This document shows positions 1 to 7,143 of a stretch of 10,575 nucleotides of DNA, piece by piece. Position 1 is the first letter of the stretch. Every line of letters begins with the position of its first letter. The notes below the pieces were generated by a model that saw only the letters and a program-made list of their open reading frames with translations, searched no databases and was not told where the DNA came from. Origin of the DNA: Candidatus Albibeggiatoa sp. nov. BB20 (GTDB lineage Bacteria > Pseudomonadota > Gammaproteobacteria > Beggiatoales > Beggiatoaceae). The DNA lies in assembly GCA_016744725.1 (NCBI GenBank), contig JADGDW010000152.1, positions 1 to 10,575 of the forward strand, written 5' to 3'. The translations under genes and the position numbers were made by a program.

Positions 1-14
1 CTTTTTATCCTATA

Positions 15-23
15 TGATATAAT
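15..23 (+). promoter_or_regulatory. Extended -10 promoter element
   Basis: The sequence TGATATAAT is a perfect extended -10 element (TG, one base, then TATAAT at 18-23). It lies about 60 bases upstream of the secreted-protein gene at 85 and on the same strand. The expected -35 box would fall at or just before the window edge, so it cannot be checked. Transcription would begin near base 30 and give a leader of roughly 55 bases. The surroundings are very AT-rich, so a chance match is possible. Confidence 0.45.
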
Positions 24-84
24 TTATTATTAAGTGGTTAATAATTTTTGTTAATTTAAATATATTTAAGAAAAAGGAATTTAA

Positions 85-600
85 ATGTTGGAAAAACCTT
101 TTCGTTTGTTAATTTTACTTTTATTGGCCGTATCCAGCAACTCGTCTTTTGCCCTTCAATACAACAGTTTGAACCCCGCCAGCGTTACTTGTGAAACAAC
201 AGATTCAGTATATTCATGCGCCTCGGAAATAGCATTTAAATCTTCGCTTAATTTTCTGCGTACTTGGGTATGGGAAGATGCAAATACTCATGATCAGGTT
301 CATTTAGACTTTATACAGTTTGGTTCTCAGAATGAAATTAAAGTGACTTATGTCCCTAATAATGATTCTCCAGTAGTTCTTGGCTCATACCCTGCGTCTG
401 TATTGAATGGCTTTGGTCATGGCACTTCAATTTCAGTAGCAACGAGAAAGGGCTCAATGGAAATGTTAGTAACTGGAGATGCTGGCGACTTCTATGTAAA
501 AATTACAGAAGTAGTTAGCTCAACATATCCTGGTGATTATAAAACATGTATTGCAATGCCAGGTGCAGCTTATTATCAGTGTCATACTATAAAACATTAA
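85..600 (+). CDS. Small secreted protein of unknown function
   Basis: I do not recognise this 171-aa protein. The N-terminus is a clear Sec signal peptide: a short basic stretch (K4, R7), a leucine-rich core at about 8-15 and a likely cleavage site after SFA at residue 23. The mature part is about 148 residues, rich in beta-forming and small polar residues, with four cysteines (C36, C45, C155, C166). They form one close pair near each end, which suggests two disulfides in an exported protein. There is no lipobox and no other membrane segment. The start is supported by AAGGA at 74-78, six bases before the ATG. The gene has its own promoter-like element upstream and a hairpin terminator after it, so it appears monocistronic. 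Function unknown; periplasmic or extracellular location inferred. Confidence 0.75.
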   Translation: MLEKPFRLLILLLLAVSSNSSFALQYNSLNPASVTCETTDSVYSCASEIAFKSSLNFLRTWVWEDANTHDQVHLDFIQFGSQNEIKVTYVPNNDSPVVLGSYPASVLNGFGHGTSISVATRKGSMEMLVTGDAGDFYVKITEVVSSTYPGDYKTCIAMPGAAYYQCHTIKH

Positions 601-628
601 GTATTACTAATAAGTTTTTTTAAATTTT

Positions 629-665
629 AAACGCCCTAATCTGCAATTATAATAGGGCGTTTTCT
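629..665 (+). terminator. Intrinsic terminator of the secreted-protein gene
   Basis: AAACGCCCTA at 629-638 pairs perfectly with TAGGGCGTTT at 653-662, giving a 10-bp stem with a 14-base loop. The stem contains the strongest GC block in the gap and runs into a short T-run (TTTCT). It lies 29 bases after the stop codon at 600. The A residues on the left arm could let it act weakly in the other direction too. Confidence 0.75.
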
Positions 666-790
666 ATTGTGCCACGAAGTCAACAACACCCATAAACCCA
701 CACGCCGCACAATCCAACCTATTTGACAGTAACATTCCAAACACCTTATTTCCACCAATACAATACTGGCTAGATTATTTTCAAATATCC
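656..790 (+). other. Start-less coding-like extension upstream of the CHAT gene
   Basis: The frame of the CHAT gene stays open for 45 codons upstream of its first ATG, back to a TAG at 653-655. It contains no ATG, GTG or TTG. From about base 689 the sequence has the same C-rich, G-poor codon pattern (CCA, AAC, CTA, ACC, CAA) as the gene itself and reads as a plausible protein segment ending QYWLDYFQIS just before M1. This suggests the CHAT gene once began further upstream and has lost its 5' end, with the junction near the terminator hairpin. It could also be non-coding DNA of similar composition. Confidence 0.4.
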
Positions 791-1939
791 ATGCCACCTA
801 CAATTGAAGAATGTCAACAACAACTAAACCCCAAACAAGCTATCATCCAACCCTTTATTGACCACACACAAAACATCTTGCGCGTACTGTGGTTAGACAA
901 ACAACAACTTAAAATCTATGACTTTAGCAACGCTGACAATGCAGGACACTGGCAACAACTGATTGAACTATGGCAACAACATGAAAATTGGCAAACCGTA
1001 CTTGATAATAACATCTTCAATAGCTTCGCTGATGACATTCAACGCTGGGCAAACGACATTGAACACATTATCGCCATCTTTCCCACACCGCTAGGACAAC
1101 TCGCATGGGAAGCAATGCCACAACTCGCCAACAAACTCAGCCGTGAAATCAGCATTGACCACTGGCTACACTGTCCAAAATCTCAAATCGAAACCGAAAG
1201 CTGGGCATTAGGCGTAACCGATATTGACGACGTAGAGAACGCCGCACAATTTATCCCGCATGAAACCTACCTCGTTGCAAAACACTGGAATATACAACCC
1301 ACGCTAGTTGAACAAACAGAACCCTTAGCCCTATTCCAAGCCCTGCAAAACCTACAAAATCATCGCAATGTCTTCATCTCAACCCACGGCGTATTTGACT
1401 CCAATCAGCCACTACAAAGCGGTTTAAGCCTCAACAATCACGATGCTGAAAAACGCAAAAATATTGACTTACCCCTATGGCTCTGTACCACATTACGCCT
1501 TGATAATACCGAACTAATGATACTGTCAGCCTGCCAAACCGCCAGCACCAAATCCAATACAAACAACCTATTTGACCCTATCAGCATCAGCTCAGCCTTT
1601 GCCGCCGCAGGAGTCAATACTGTTATTGCCACCTTAAGCCAAGTTGGTAGCCTTGCATCCCTCCTATTCATCAACGAATTACTGGAACTGGCACAACAAC
1701 AACCTAAAACCCCTTGGCATCAACTCATTGCTCAAACCCAAGAAAGTTTTAAACGCAAAACAGATGCAGATATGAAAATATTGGCAGAAGAAATCCAACA
1801 AACAAGCAAGTTAACAAAGGGGCAAAAACTCGAATTTACCAGCAAACTAACAGATTACAAAAATGCCCCCCTTGTTGAGCGAAACGCGCCTGAAAACTGG
1901 GCTAATTTCATTGTGATTGGAGATGTAGAACGAGATTAA
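791..1939 (+). CDS. CHAT domain (caspase-like) cysteine protease, possibly 5'-truncated
   Basis: This 382-aa protein is essentially one CHAT domain, the caspase-fold peptidase family that includes the TPR-CHAT effector of type III-E CRISPR systems. The His motif is FISTHG (catalytic H199) and the Cys motif is ILSACQT (catalytic C248). Between and after them are the usual family elements: an AFAAAGVNTVIATL strand after the cysteine and the closing ENWANFIVIGD near residue 369. The start of the fold, IEECQQQLNPKQAIIQPF, begins only about five residues after M1. CHAT proteins usually carry a long N-terminal sensor such as TPR repeats, and none is present. No Shine-Dalgarno sequence precedes the ATG, and coding-like sequence continues upstream without a start codon, so the gene may be a remnant. 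Both catalytic residues are intact. The substrate is unknown; a cytoplasmic defence or cell-death role is inferred. Confidence 0.85.
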   Translation: MPPTIEECQQQLNPKQAIIQPFIDHTQNILRVLWLDKQQLKIYDFSNADNAGHWQQLIELWQQHENWQTVLDNNIFNSFADDIQRWANDIEHIIAIFPTPLGQLAWEAMPQLANKLSREISIDHWLHCPKSQIETESWALGVTDIDDVENAAQFIPHETYLVAKHWNIQPTLVEQTEPLALFQALQNLQNHRNVFISTHGVFDSNQPLQSGLSLNNHDAEKRKNIDLPLWLCTTLRLDNTELMILSACQTASTKSNTNNLFDPISISSAFAAAGVNTVIATLSQVGSLASLLFINELLELAQQQPKTPWHQLIAQTQESFKRKTDADMKILAEEIQQTSKLTKGQKLEFTSKLTDYKNAPLVERNAPENWANFIVIGDVERD

Positions 1940-2551
1940 TCAAGGTTGTACAAGGATTTGCGTTGCCATGTAATGCAGAATACCTAATATTTTGCCAACA
2001 TTATCAATAAAATATTCTTGTGAATCAATCGTTACTTGATTGCCTTCAAGCTGTAAAAACCGCCAAGAACTGCCAATGGTCACAATCCCATAAACAACGG
2101 GCAACGAAATGTTTTTTTGTTGATTAAATATTTGGGCTGCACACATTTCAGCCACACATTGTGGTATGCCATTTTTTATATTTTCGTTTTTTGCTTCAAC
2201 AAGTTGGATGATTGGTGCAGTTAACATAATTTGCGTCGGCGAGCCTGAAATCATAAAGTCACAAACCCCATTTAAACCTTGTGCAGGATCAATATTAAAT
2301 TCTACACCCGAAAACAAACTGATTTTATGCTGTAAGATTTTGCGCAGTTCAACTAATACAGGGGCAATAATCAATTCAGACTTCGCCTTTTCCGTATTAA
2401 TCGTCAAGCCTAACGGCACATTTTCTTTTAAAATTTCTGCCAGAGCGGAACTTGTCTCAATGGTTTCTATTGACTCAAATAAATTGCGCTCATGAATGCT
2501 TAACTTTAGTTCAATTTGTAATTTCTCAAAAGTAAAATCGCTATAAGACAT
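1940..2551 (-). CDS. PD-(D/E)XK nuclease-like protein of a cyanobacteria-type family
   Basis: This 203-aa protein belongs to a family I recall as common in cyanobacteria and in Beggiatoa-like bacteria, always annotated as hypothetical. It has the layout of a restriction-endonuclease-like fold. An N-terminal helix carries SELIIAPVLVEL (E59). D98 lies in NGVCDFMIS, E119-x-K121 lies in QLVEAKN, and a following helix carries Q131 in QCVAEMCAAQIFN. A tail rich in beta strands (GIVTIGSSWRFLQLEG) resembles the end of type I restriction HsdR N-terminal domains. Nuclease activity is therefore plausible but unproven. The full family length seems present. The start is supported by AGGA nine bases upstream of the ATG on the minus strand. 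It is transcribed away from the membrane-protein gene and converges on the CHAT gene, with the two stop codons touching and no terminator between them. Confidence 0.75.
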   Translation of the reverse strand: MSYSDFTFEKLQIELKLSIHERNLFESIETIETSSALAEILKENVPLGLTINTEKAKSELIIAPVLVELRKILQHKISLFSGVEFNIDPAQGLNGVCDFMISGSPTQIMLTAPIIQLVEAKNENIKNGIPQCVAEMCAAQIFNQQKNISLPVVYGIVTIGSSWRFLQLEGNQVTIDSQEYFIDNVGKILGILHYMATQILVQP

Positions 2552-2677
2552 AATAGATTATCCTAACTAAATGAATTATATTATTTTACGCTCAAACAAC
2601 ATTGAATACGATGATTGATTGATGGTGTTAAGCTGAAATTTTAGTAACATAATCTTATCTAAACATTGGATGCCATA

Positions 2678-4150
2678 ATGGTTTACTATCAATTCTACTA
2701 CCTATTTTTTACCTCTCGTTGGCAGAATGCTCAATTCATCGAAGAGCCAGATACATTGGCTGATTTAACCCAAGGTAATCAAATCTACGTCCAAAAAACC
2801 AAACCCTATTTAAGTTGCTCATTACACCAAGAAAAACGTTTATTCAGAATATTGCTTGATTGTGAAACAAAACTAACAAATACAGAATTAAACAAAAAAC
2901 TATATTTTTATAAAAAAGAATTAGATAGCTACTATCAAGTTGATGATAAAAACCATAGTCAAGAATTATTATATGCAGTGAGTGTTGTTATTACAGATGG
3001 AGAAGATAGTGATGATGTGATTACTATGCCAGCCAAACAACATGATGTGGAATTTTTTGCAACAGAGCGTAACTTATTATTTAGTATCAAAAATGAAAAC
3101 GAACAATTATATTTTGCTGATTTTCAAATTAATACGCTAAAACTCCCCAGCCGAGAGCGTCATGCAAACCAGTGGCAAATAGAATTCATTGATAATGAAC
3201 AAAAAGCAATCGTCTCGCCGCTCAAAGAGGGTGAAAATGAAAGCCATCCAATTTTGCAATTTTACGCCGCAACATGGGTTAACAACGCTTCTAAAGACAA
3301 CTCACTTCCAACATCTTGTAATACTTTTTTCAAAGGCTCGTTAACAAATGAATCAACGCAGGAATGGTCAAGCACATTTTTGACTGACATCATGCCGCAC
3401 TTGTTAATGACACGTTGGCAATTTGCACATATTTTTCTTGCAACAGATAAAATAATCAATCGGTTAGATAACAAAAATAGTGGCTATCGTCAAAAAGAAA
3501 ACAGCGCATTAGTGGCTCAAAACCTCAGCACATTACGCCAAACATTACAAGAAATGACCAGTTTAGAAGCAGATGCACAATATGAATTAGCACGCTCAGA
3601 ACAAGCAGAAAGAACCATTGAATTAAATATCCAACAATTAAGCAATTATTTATATAATCAAGAGATAAAGTTAACAAAGCAGGGCTATTCTGTGGATTGG
3701 TTTTGCAGAATTAACAGTTTAGAATATTTAAAAACAGGGCAAAAAGTTAAAACTTCACCCAATATTATTGAATGGCCAACTTATGCGAGTAAAGAATTAG
3801 CAAATAAGCGTGTTTATGTGGAAGGTTTGCTGAAACATTTACAAGGTTCTGAATTACGCTGGCGCAACTTGGTTGAAGAAAAAGAGCATGAAACCCAAGA
3901 ACGTTTGAAAAAATTAATAAATGGGTTTGCTATCTTAGGTGTCGTTATTTCTATTTTCAGACTTTTCGGAAGTAATGCCACATTAGTAGAGCAATTTATG
4001 ACAATTAGCATCTTATTATTTTTAGCAATGTTTGAGTCATTTGTTTTACTGGGTAAAGATTTAATCAATTTACCTGAAATACTATCTAACCTAAAAACTA
4101 GGGTCATATCTAGCCTCAAAGCTGTATCTCAATATCCAAAGGACAAATAA
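2678..4150 (+). CDS. Membrane-anchored coiled-coil protein, candidate conflict-system component
   Basis: I do not recognise this 490-aa protein by sequence. Residues 1-265 look like a soluble alpha/beta region. Residues about 270-330 are charged and helical (coiled coil likely), and another charged helix runs from about 380 to 412. Two hydrophobic segments close the protein: about 413-430 (INGFAILGVVISIF) and 441-459 (TISILLFLAMFESFVLL). Both ends would then face the same side, most likely the cytoplasm. I chose the ATG at 2678; GGA at 2668-2670 sits seven bases upstream. A TTG at 2666 in the same frame would add four residues. The stop abuts the start of the next gene, so the two are one operon. 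With the CHAT gene nearby, the soluble region plus a C-terminal membrane hairpin resembles CATRA-type conflict proteins in outline; this is inference from architecture. The gene is strikingly A-rich, which fits horizontal acquisition. Confidence 0.75.
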   Translation: MVYYQFYYLFFTSRWQNAQFIEEPDTLADLTQGNQIYVQKTKPYLSCSLHQEKRLFRILLDCETKLTNTELNKKLYFYKKELDSYYQVDDKNHSQELLYAVSVVITDGEDSDDVITMPAKQHDVEFFATERNLLFSIKNENEQLYFADFQINTLKLPSRERHANQWQIEFIDNEQKAIVSPLKEGENESHPILQFYAATWVNNASKDNSLPTSCNTFFKGSLTNESTQEWSSTFLTDIMPHLLMTRWQFAHIFLATDKIINRLDNKNSGYRQKENSALVAQNLSTLRQTLQEMTSLEADAQYELARSEQAERTIELNIQQLSNYLYNQEIKLTKQGYSVDWFCRINSLEYLKTGQKVKTSPNIIEWPTYASKELANKRVYVEGLLKHLQGSELRWRNLVEEKEHETQERLKKLINGFAILGVVISIFRLFGSNATLVEQFMTISILLFLAMFESFVLLGKDLINLPEILSNLKTRVISSLKAVSQYPKDK

Positions 4151-4405
4151 ATGAGCACCCTACACGAATATTTAACAGACTATGTTGCAACACTACAAAA
4201 CATACTCAACAAACACCAAGACAAAGACAATATTATTACTGCACTCACTGAACAATATCCAGAGGGCGACCATCGTCGGGAGTGGATATTAGATCAGCTT
4301 AGAAATAACAGTTTAAAAAAAGGTATTAAGCCAACCAGTGATGACTCACAGCCTGAATCTTCACCTACCAATAAGCCTGTGCATAAAACACCACCAGAAA
4401 TCTAA
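4151..4405 (+). CDS. Small 84-aa protein coupled to the membrane protein
   Basis: Family not recognised. The ATG follows the TAA of the membrane-protein gene with no gap. Its Shine-Dalgarno sequence (AAAGGA, 4138-4143, seven bases upstream) lies inside the end of that gene, so translation is almost certainly coupled and the two products are likely partners. Residues 1-55 are charged and predicted helical, with a conserved-looking YPEGDHRREWILDQL segment at 36-50. The tail from about 58 is rich in Ser, Pro, Thr and Lys and probably disordered. There are no cysteines, signal peptide or membrane segment. A tiny adaptor or regulator of the upstream membrane protein is a reasonable guess, comparable in position to the small partner proteins of CATRA systems, but no sequence motif proves it. 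Confidence 0.7.
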   Translation: MSTLHEYLTDYVATLQNILNKHQDKDNIITALTEQYPEGDHRREWILDQLRNNSLKKGIKPTSDDSQPESSPTNKPVHKTPPEI

Positions 4406-4543
4406 TCAAACAACTTTAATTTTTCCCAGCCAATAAGTTAGGGTTAATTAGAAAAATCAAAAAATACAGTATTGAGATAGCGATGATATGAAATATTTAG
4501 AGACAAAAAAACATCTGCAATTAAATCATTTATAAAAAAATGC

Positions 4544-4572
4544 TTGCATTTTAAAAATAGTATGGGTAAAAT
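4544..4572 (+). promoter_or_regulatory. Sigma-70 promoter of the tRNA operon
   Basis: TTGCAT (-35, 4544-4549) and TAAAAT (-10, 4567-4572) are separated by exactly 17 bases. The next bases, GCGCTC, are a GC-rich discriminator as found in stable-RNA promoters under stringent control. Transcription would start near 4579, only a few bases before the mature tRNA-Ser. An A-tract just upstream (4533-4540) could act as an UP element. Confidence 0.75.
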
Positions 4573-4585
4573 GCGCTCTTCTTTT

Positions 4586-4677
<92 letters not shown>

Positions 4678-4687
4678 GAAGAATAAC

Positions 4688-4764
4688 GCGCTTGTAGCTC
4701 AGTTGGATAGAGTACTTGGCTACGAACCAAGCGGTCGGGGGTTCGAATCCTCCCAAGCGCGCCA
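4688..4764 (+). tRNA. tRNA-Arg (ACG)
   Basis: A 77-nt tRNA with encoded CCA. The acceptor stem GCGCTTG (4688-4694) pairs with CAAGCGC (4754-4760), with discriminator G4761 and CCA at 4762-4764. The anticodon stem CTTGG/CCAAG (4715-4719/4727-4731) encloses the loop CTACGAA. The anticodon ACG at 4722-4724 has its A34 normally deaminated to inosine by TadA, so it reads CGU, CGC and CGA. The D arm AGCTCAGTTGGATAGAGT and T loop TTCGAAT are standard. It is cotranscribed with the preceding tRNA-Ser. Confidence 0.97.
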
Positions 4765-4845
4765 ATTTTTCCCTTCAAGAATTCCCCTAAATCTTCAATT
4801 TCCTCTACTTTGCTTCATAACACTGGTGTACAATTGTGTCTATGG

Positions 4846-4876
4846 AAAATAGATGACGTGACGTTATCTGTTTTTT
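4846..4876 (+). terminator. Hairpin terminator between the tRNA operon and the damX-like gene
   Basis: Bases 4846-4858 pair with 4862-4874 around a TGA loop, giving a 13-bp stem with two G-U pairs. The core is AGATGACG/CGTTATCT. The right side runs into TTTTTT (4871-4876) and the left side starts with AAAA, so it could work in both directions. It lies about 80 bases after tRNA-Arg and 40 bases before the damX-like ATG. Termination of the tRNA transcript is the simplest role; attenuation of the downstream gene is an alternative. Confidence 0.55.
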
Positions 4877-4916
4877 AAATCAAAAATCGGCAATCTAAAA
4901 TCCCCAGCGTCCTACT

Positions 4917-6230
4917 ATGTCAACTGATAGCTTTCAACTTACAACTAATCCATTTAGTCAACAAGGACGAATCGTACGCTTCTTTGAAACGCCTGAATTA
5001 GTGCAGCGTTATAACCTCATTAAGCATTTGATTCAAAACAGCGAACAGCTCCTACTCGTGCTTGCTGAAACAGGTAGCGGCAAAACCAGCTTGTTGCAAC
5101 AAGTACGCGCCCAAGCAGATGAAAATTGGTGGATTTATCACGTTGAAAGCAGCCCTGCATTATCATCAGAGGTTTTATTATCAAACTTATTAGCCGAATT
5201 TAAAATTGGTCACAAAGGCAAACCCAGTGCAATTGCGTTAGAAAATTTACGCAGCCATATCGCCGCCACCCGCTATAAAAGCCAACTACCGATTTTACTT
5301 ATCGATGACGCGCATTTACTGCCATTGGCCACCTTAAAATTATTGGTTGAATTGGCGATGCAAGGTGAAGCACAAACCCGTATTCGCGTAGTGCTATTCT
5401 GCGAACCGCAAATGACCAGCATTTTAGCCACGCCTGATTTTGCCATTGTGCATGATAGTTTAATTCATACCCTAGATATTCCAACTTTAAAAAAATCTCA
5501 AGTTAAAGAATACATCCACTTTTATTTGAAAGGCAGCAGCTATTATTATCAAAACAGCTTTGATGATGAACGGCTCATTGATGACATTTACGAGCAATCT
5601 GCGGGACACCCAAATGAAATCAATTTACTGGCCTATCAAGCTCTGCAAACATACATAGGGCAGCAACAAACCTTATATACCCATCCCAGCAAACAAAATT
5701 GGCTATGGCCGGGATTAGCAGTGTTAGGCTTGCTATTAGCTGTAGCCGCTTGGTTATACTGGACTATGCCAGAATTATTTTTGGGACAACAAAGCAAACA
5801 AATTGAAATCACAGTGCCTGCTCAAGCATTAGTATCGTCAGACAATTTACAATCGCATACCCATTTATCACCAACAGATGTTGCTCCACTTAAAGCCACA
5901 TCTGCACGATTAGCTGTTGATAGAGGTCAACCTTTAACCAAAGATGAACAATGGCTGATTCAACAAAATGGTGAGCATTACACATTGCAAGTGATGGGCA
6001 CGCATGATCCAATGAATTTGAGTGTTTTTATTCAAAAATACCAATTGGCCAATGTCAAAATGTTTGAAACCCAATATCAAGATAAAGCATGGTATGTATT
6101 AGTGTCAGGGGTTTATTCATCGCGTTCCGCAGCCGACCAAGCATTGAGTGAATTATCTCAGCCATTAAAACAACATAGCAAACCTTGGGTACGCCGTTTA
6201 AGCGGTATTCAAGCATCTATCCGCCAATAA
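4917..6230 (+). CDS. damX: DamX-like cell-division protein: ExeA-type AAA ATPase with SPOR domain
   Basis: This 437-aa protein has the order of domains and length of E. coli DamX (about 430 aa). First comes an ExeA/GspA-type ATPase (about residues 10-250) with Walker A ETGSGKTSL (K56) and Walker B ILLIDDAH (126-133). A single membrane helix follows at about 263-282 (LAVLGLLLAVAAWLYW), then a ~60-residue linker, then a C-terminal SPOR domain (about 353-428; YTLQVMG, then AWYVLVSGVYSSRSAADQAL). The ATPase should be cytoplasmic, with the SPOR domain in the periplasm binding denuded septal peptidoglycan. The first Walker A glycine is alanine (A50), but the catalytic GKT is intact. The ATG has no clear Shine-Dalgarno sequence. 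A weak TAAAAT at 4896-4901 could be a -10 for a very short leader. rluB follows after 24 bases, so they probably form an operon. Confidence 0.85.
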   Translation: MSTDSFQLTTNPFSQQGRIVRFFETPELVQRYNLIKHLIQNSEQLLLVLAETGSGKTSLLQQVRAQADENWWIYHVESSPALSSEVLLSNLLAEFKIGHKGKPSAIALENLRSHIAATRYKSQLPILLIDDAHLLPLATLKLLVELAMQGEAQTRIRVVLFCEPQMTSILATPDFAIVHDSLIHTLDIPTLKKSQVKEYIHFYLKGSSYYYQNSFDDERLIDDIYEQSAGHPNEINLLAYQALQTYIGQQQTLYTHPSKQNWLWPGLAVLGLLLAVAAWLYWTMPELFLGQQSKQIEITVPAQALVSSDNLQSHTHLSPTDVAPLKATSARLAVDRGQPLTKDEQWLIQQNGEHYTLQVMGTHDPMNLSVFIQKYQLANVKMFETQYQDKAWYVLVSGVYSSRSAADQALSELSQPLKQHSKPWVRRLSGIQASIRQ

Positions 6231-6254
6231 ATATTGATACAACTAGAAGTTCTC

Positions 6255-7052
6255 ATGTTTACAGAAAAATTACAAAAAGTACTTGCTCGTGCTGGTCTCG
6301 GTTCGCGTCGTCAAATTGAGACATGGATTCAAGAAGGTCGAGTACAAGTCAATCGCAAAACGGCCCTTATTGGGCAACGAGTAAGCGATAAAGATGATAT
6401 TCGGCTCAATGGCAGACGGGTAAGCGAAAAACGCTTGCGGACACGCCCTCGCCAAATTATTTGCTATCACAAACCTATAGGAGAAGTGTGTACACGCCTT
6501 GATCCTGAAGGTCGCCCGACTATTTTCAAAAATTTACCGCCGTTAACTGCAGGACGCTGGATTACTGTCGGCCGTTTGGACATTAACACCTCAGGCATTA
6601 TTTTATTAACCACGGATGGTGAACTGGCGAATCGTCTGATGCACCCAAGTTATGGTTTAGAGCGCGAATATGCAGTGCGAGTGCTAGGCAAAGTAGATGA
6701 TGAAATGTTAACCCGTTTAAAAACAGGGGTAGAATTAGACGACGGCACAGCCCATTTTGATGAAATTAAAGAAGCGGGTGGCGAAGGAGCAAACCATTGG
6801 TATCACGTTACGATTAAAGAAGGTCGTAAGCGTGAGGTCAGACGTTTATGGGAATCTCAAGGGATTACCGTCAGTCGTTTGATGCGGATTCGTTATGGTC
6901 AGGTGCGTCTACCACCTTATTTGCGAGCAGGTCATTGGGCAGAATTGGATAAAGAAGTAGTCAATGACGTATTAAAACAAGTTGATTTATATATAAAACC
7001 TGAGGCTCGAAAGAGTCGCCATAAAGCCAAGTTTCGACCTAGAAAAAAATAA
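6255..7052 (+). CDS. rluB: 23S rRNA pseudouridine synthase RluB
   Basis: The product is a 265-aa RsuA/RluB-family enzyme that isomerises uridine (U2605 in E. coli numbering) of 23S rRNA to pseudouridine. The N-terminal S4 RNA-binding domain (about 4-50: EKLQKVLARAGLGSRRQIE) is followed by the synthase domain. Its catalytic motif is GRLDINTSG with D109, and the later family motifs IKEGRKREVRRLWES and SRLMRIRYG are present. I chose the ATG at 6255, with AGAAG eight bases upstream; an in-frame TTG at 6234 would add seven unusual residues ahead of the family's normal start. The C-terminal tail is strongly basic (KSRHKAKFRPRKK), as is common in RluB. RluF and RsuA are the alternatives within the family, but the sequence reads as RluB. 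It is the last gene before a hairpin at 7061-7113. Confidence 0.9.
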   Translation: MFTEKLQKVLARAGLGSRRQIETWIQEGRVQVNRKTALIGQRVSDKDDIRLNGRRVSEKRLRTRPRQIICYHKPIGEVCTRLDPEGRPTIFKNLPPLTAGRWITVGRLDINTSGIILLTTDGELANRLMHPSYGLEREYAVRVLGKVDDEMLTRLKTGVELDDGTAHFDEIKEAGGEGANHWYHVTIKEGRKREVRRLWESQGITVSRLMRIRYGQVRLPPYLRAGHWAELDKEVVNDVLKQVDLYIKPEARKSRHKAKFRPRKK

Positions 7053-7060
7053 TCATAGGC

Positions 7061-7113
7061 AAGCCCAAAGTCAGATATCGAGGAATCTGATTCCAAGATG
7101 AAACTTTGGGTTT
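7061..7113 (+). terminator. Probable terminator after rluB
   Basis: AAGCCCAAAGT (7061-7071) pairs with ACTTTGGGTTT (7103-7113) in an 11-bp stem with one G-U pair. The 31-base interior can fold on itself (CAGAT 7072-7076 with ATCTG 7085-7089). The right arm ends in TTTATT. The large interior makes it less typical than a simple intrinsic terminator, but its place 9 bases after the rluB stop fits. Confidence 0.5.
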
Positions 7114-7143
7114 ATTGATATGGTCAATTTCGTTTTGGGTGTT

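Noticed and set aside
2166..2495. 109-codon open frame on the plus strand
   Set aside because: It lies wholly antisense inside the PD-(D/E)XK-like gene, whose conserved motifs show that the minus strand is coding.
2552..2677. Divergent promoters between the nuclease-like and membrane-protein genes
   Set aside because: TTG- and TA-rich hexamers are plentiful but none has a convincing -35/-10 pair with 16-18 base spacing.
1809..3680. Shared AAGTTAACAAAG in the CHAT gene and the membrane-protein gene
   Set aside because: Twelve bases encoding a KLTK stretch in both proteins, with no extended similarity around it; most likely chance in AT-rich DNA.
4415..4461. Possible hairpin TTTAATTTTTC / GAAAAATCAAA after the 84-aa gene
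   Set aside because: The arms are almost pure A/T with a mismatch and a 25-base loop, so it is not a credible terminator.
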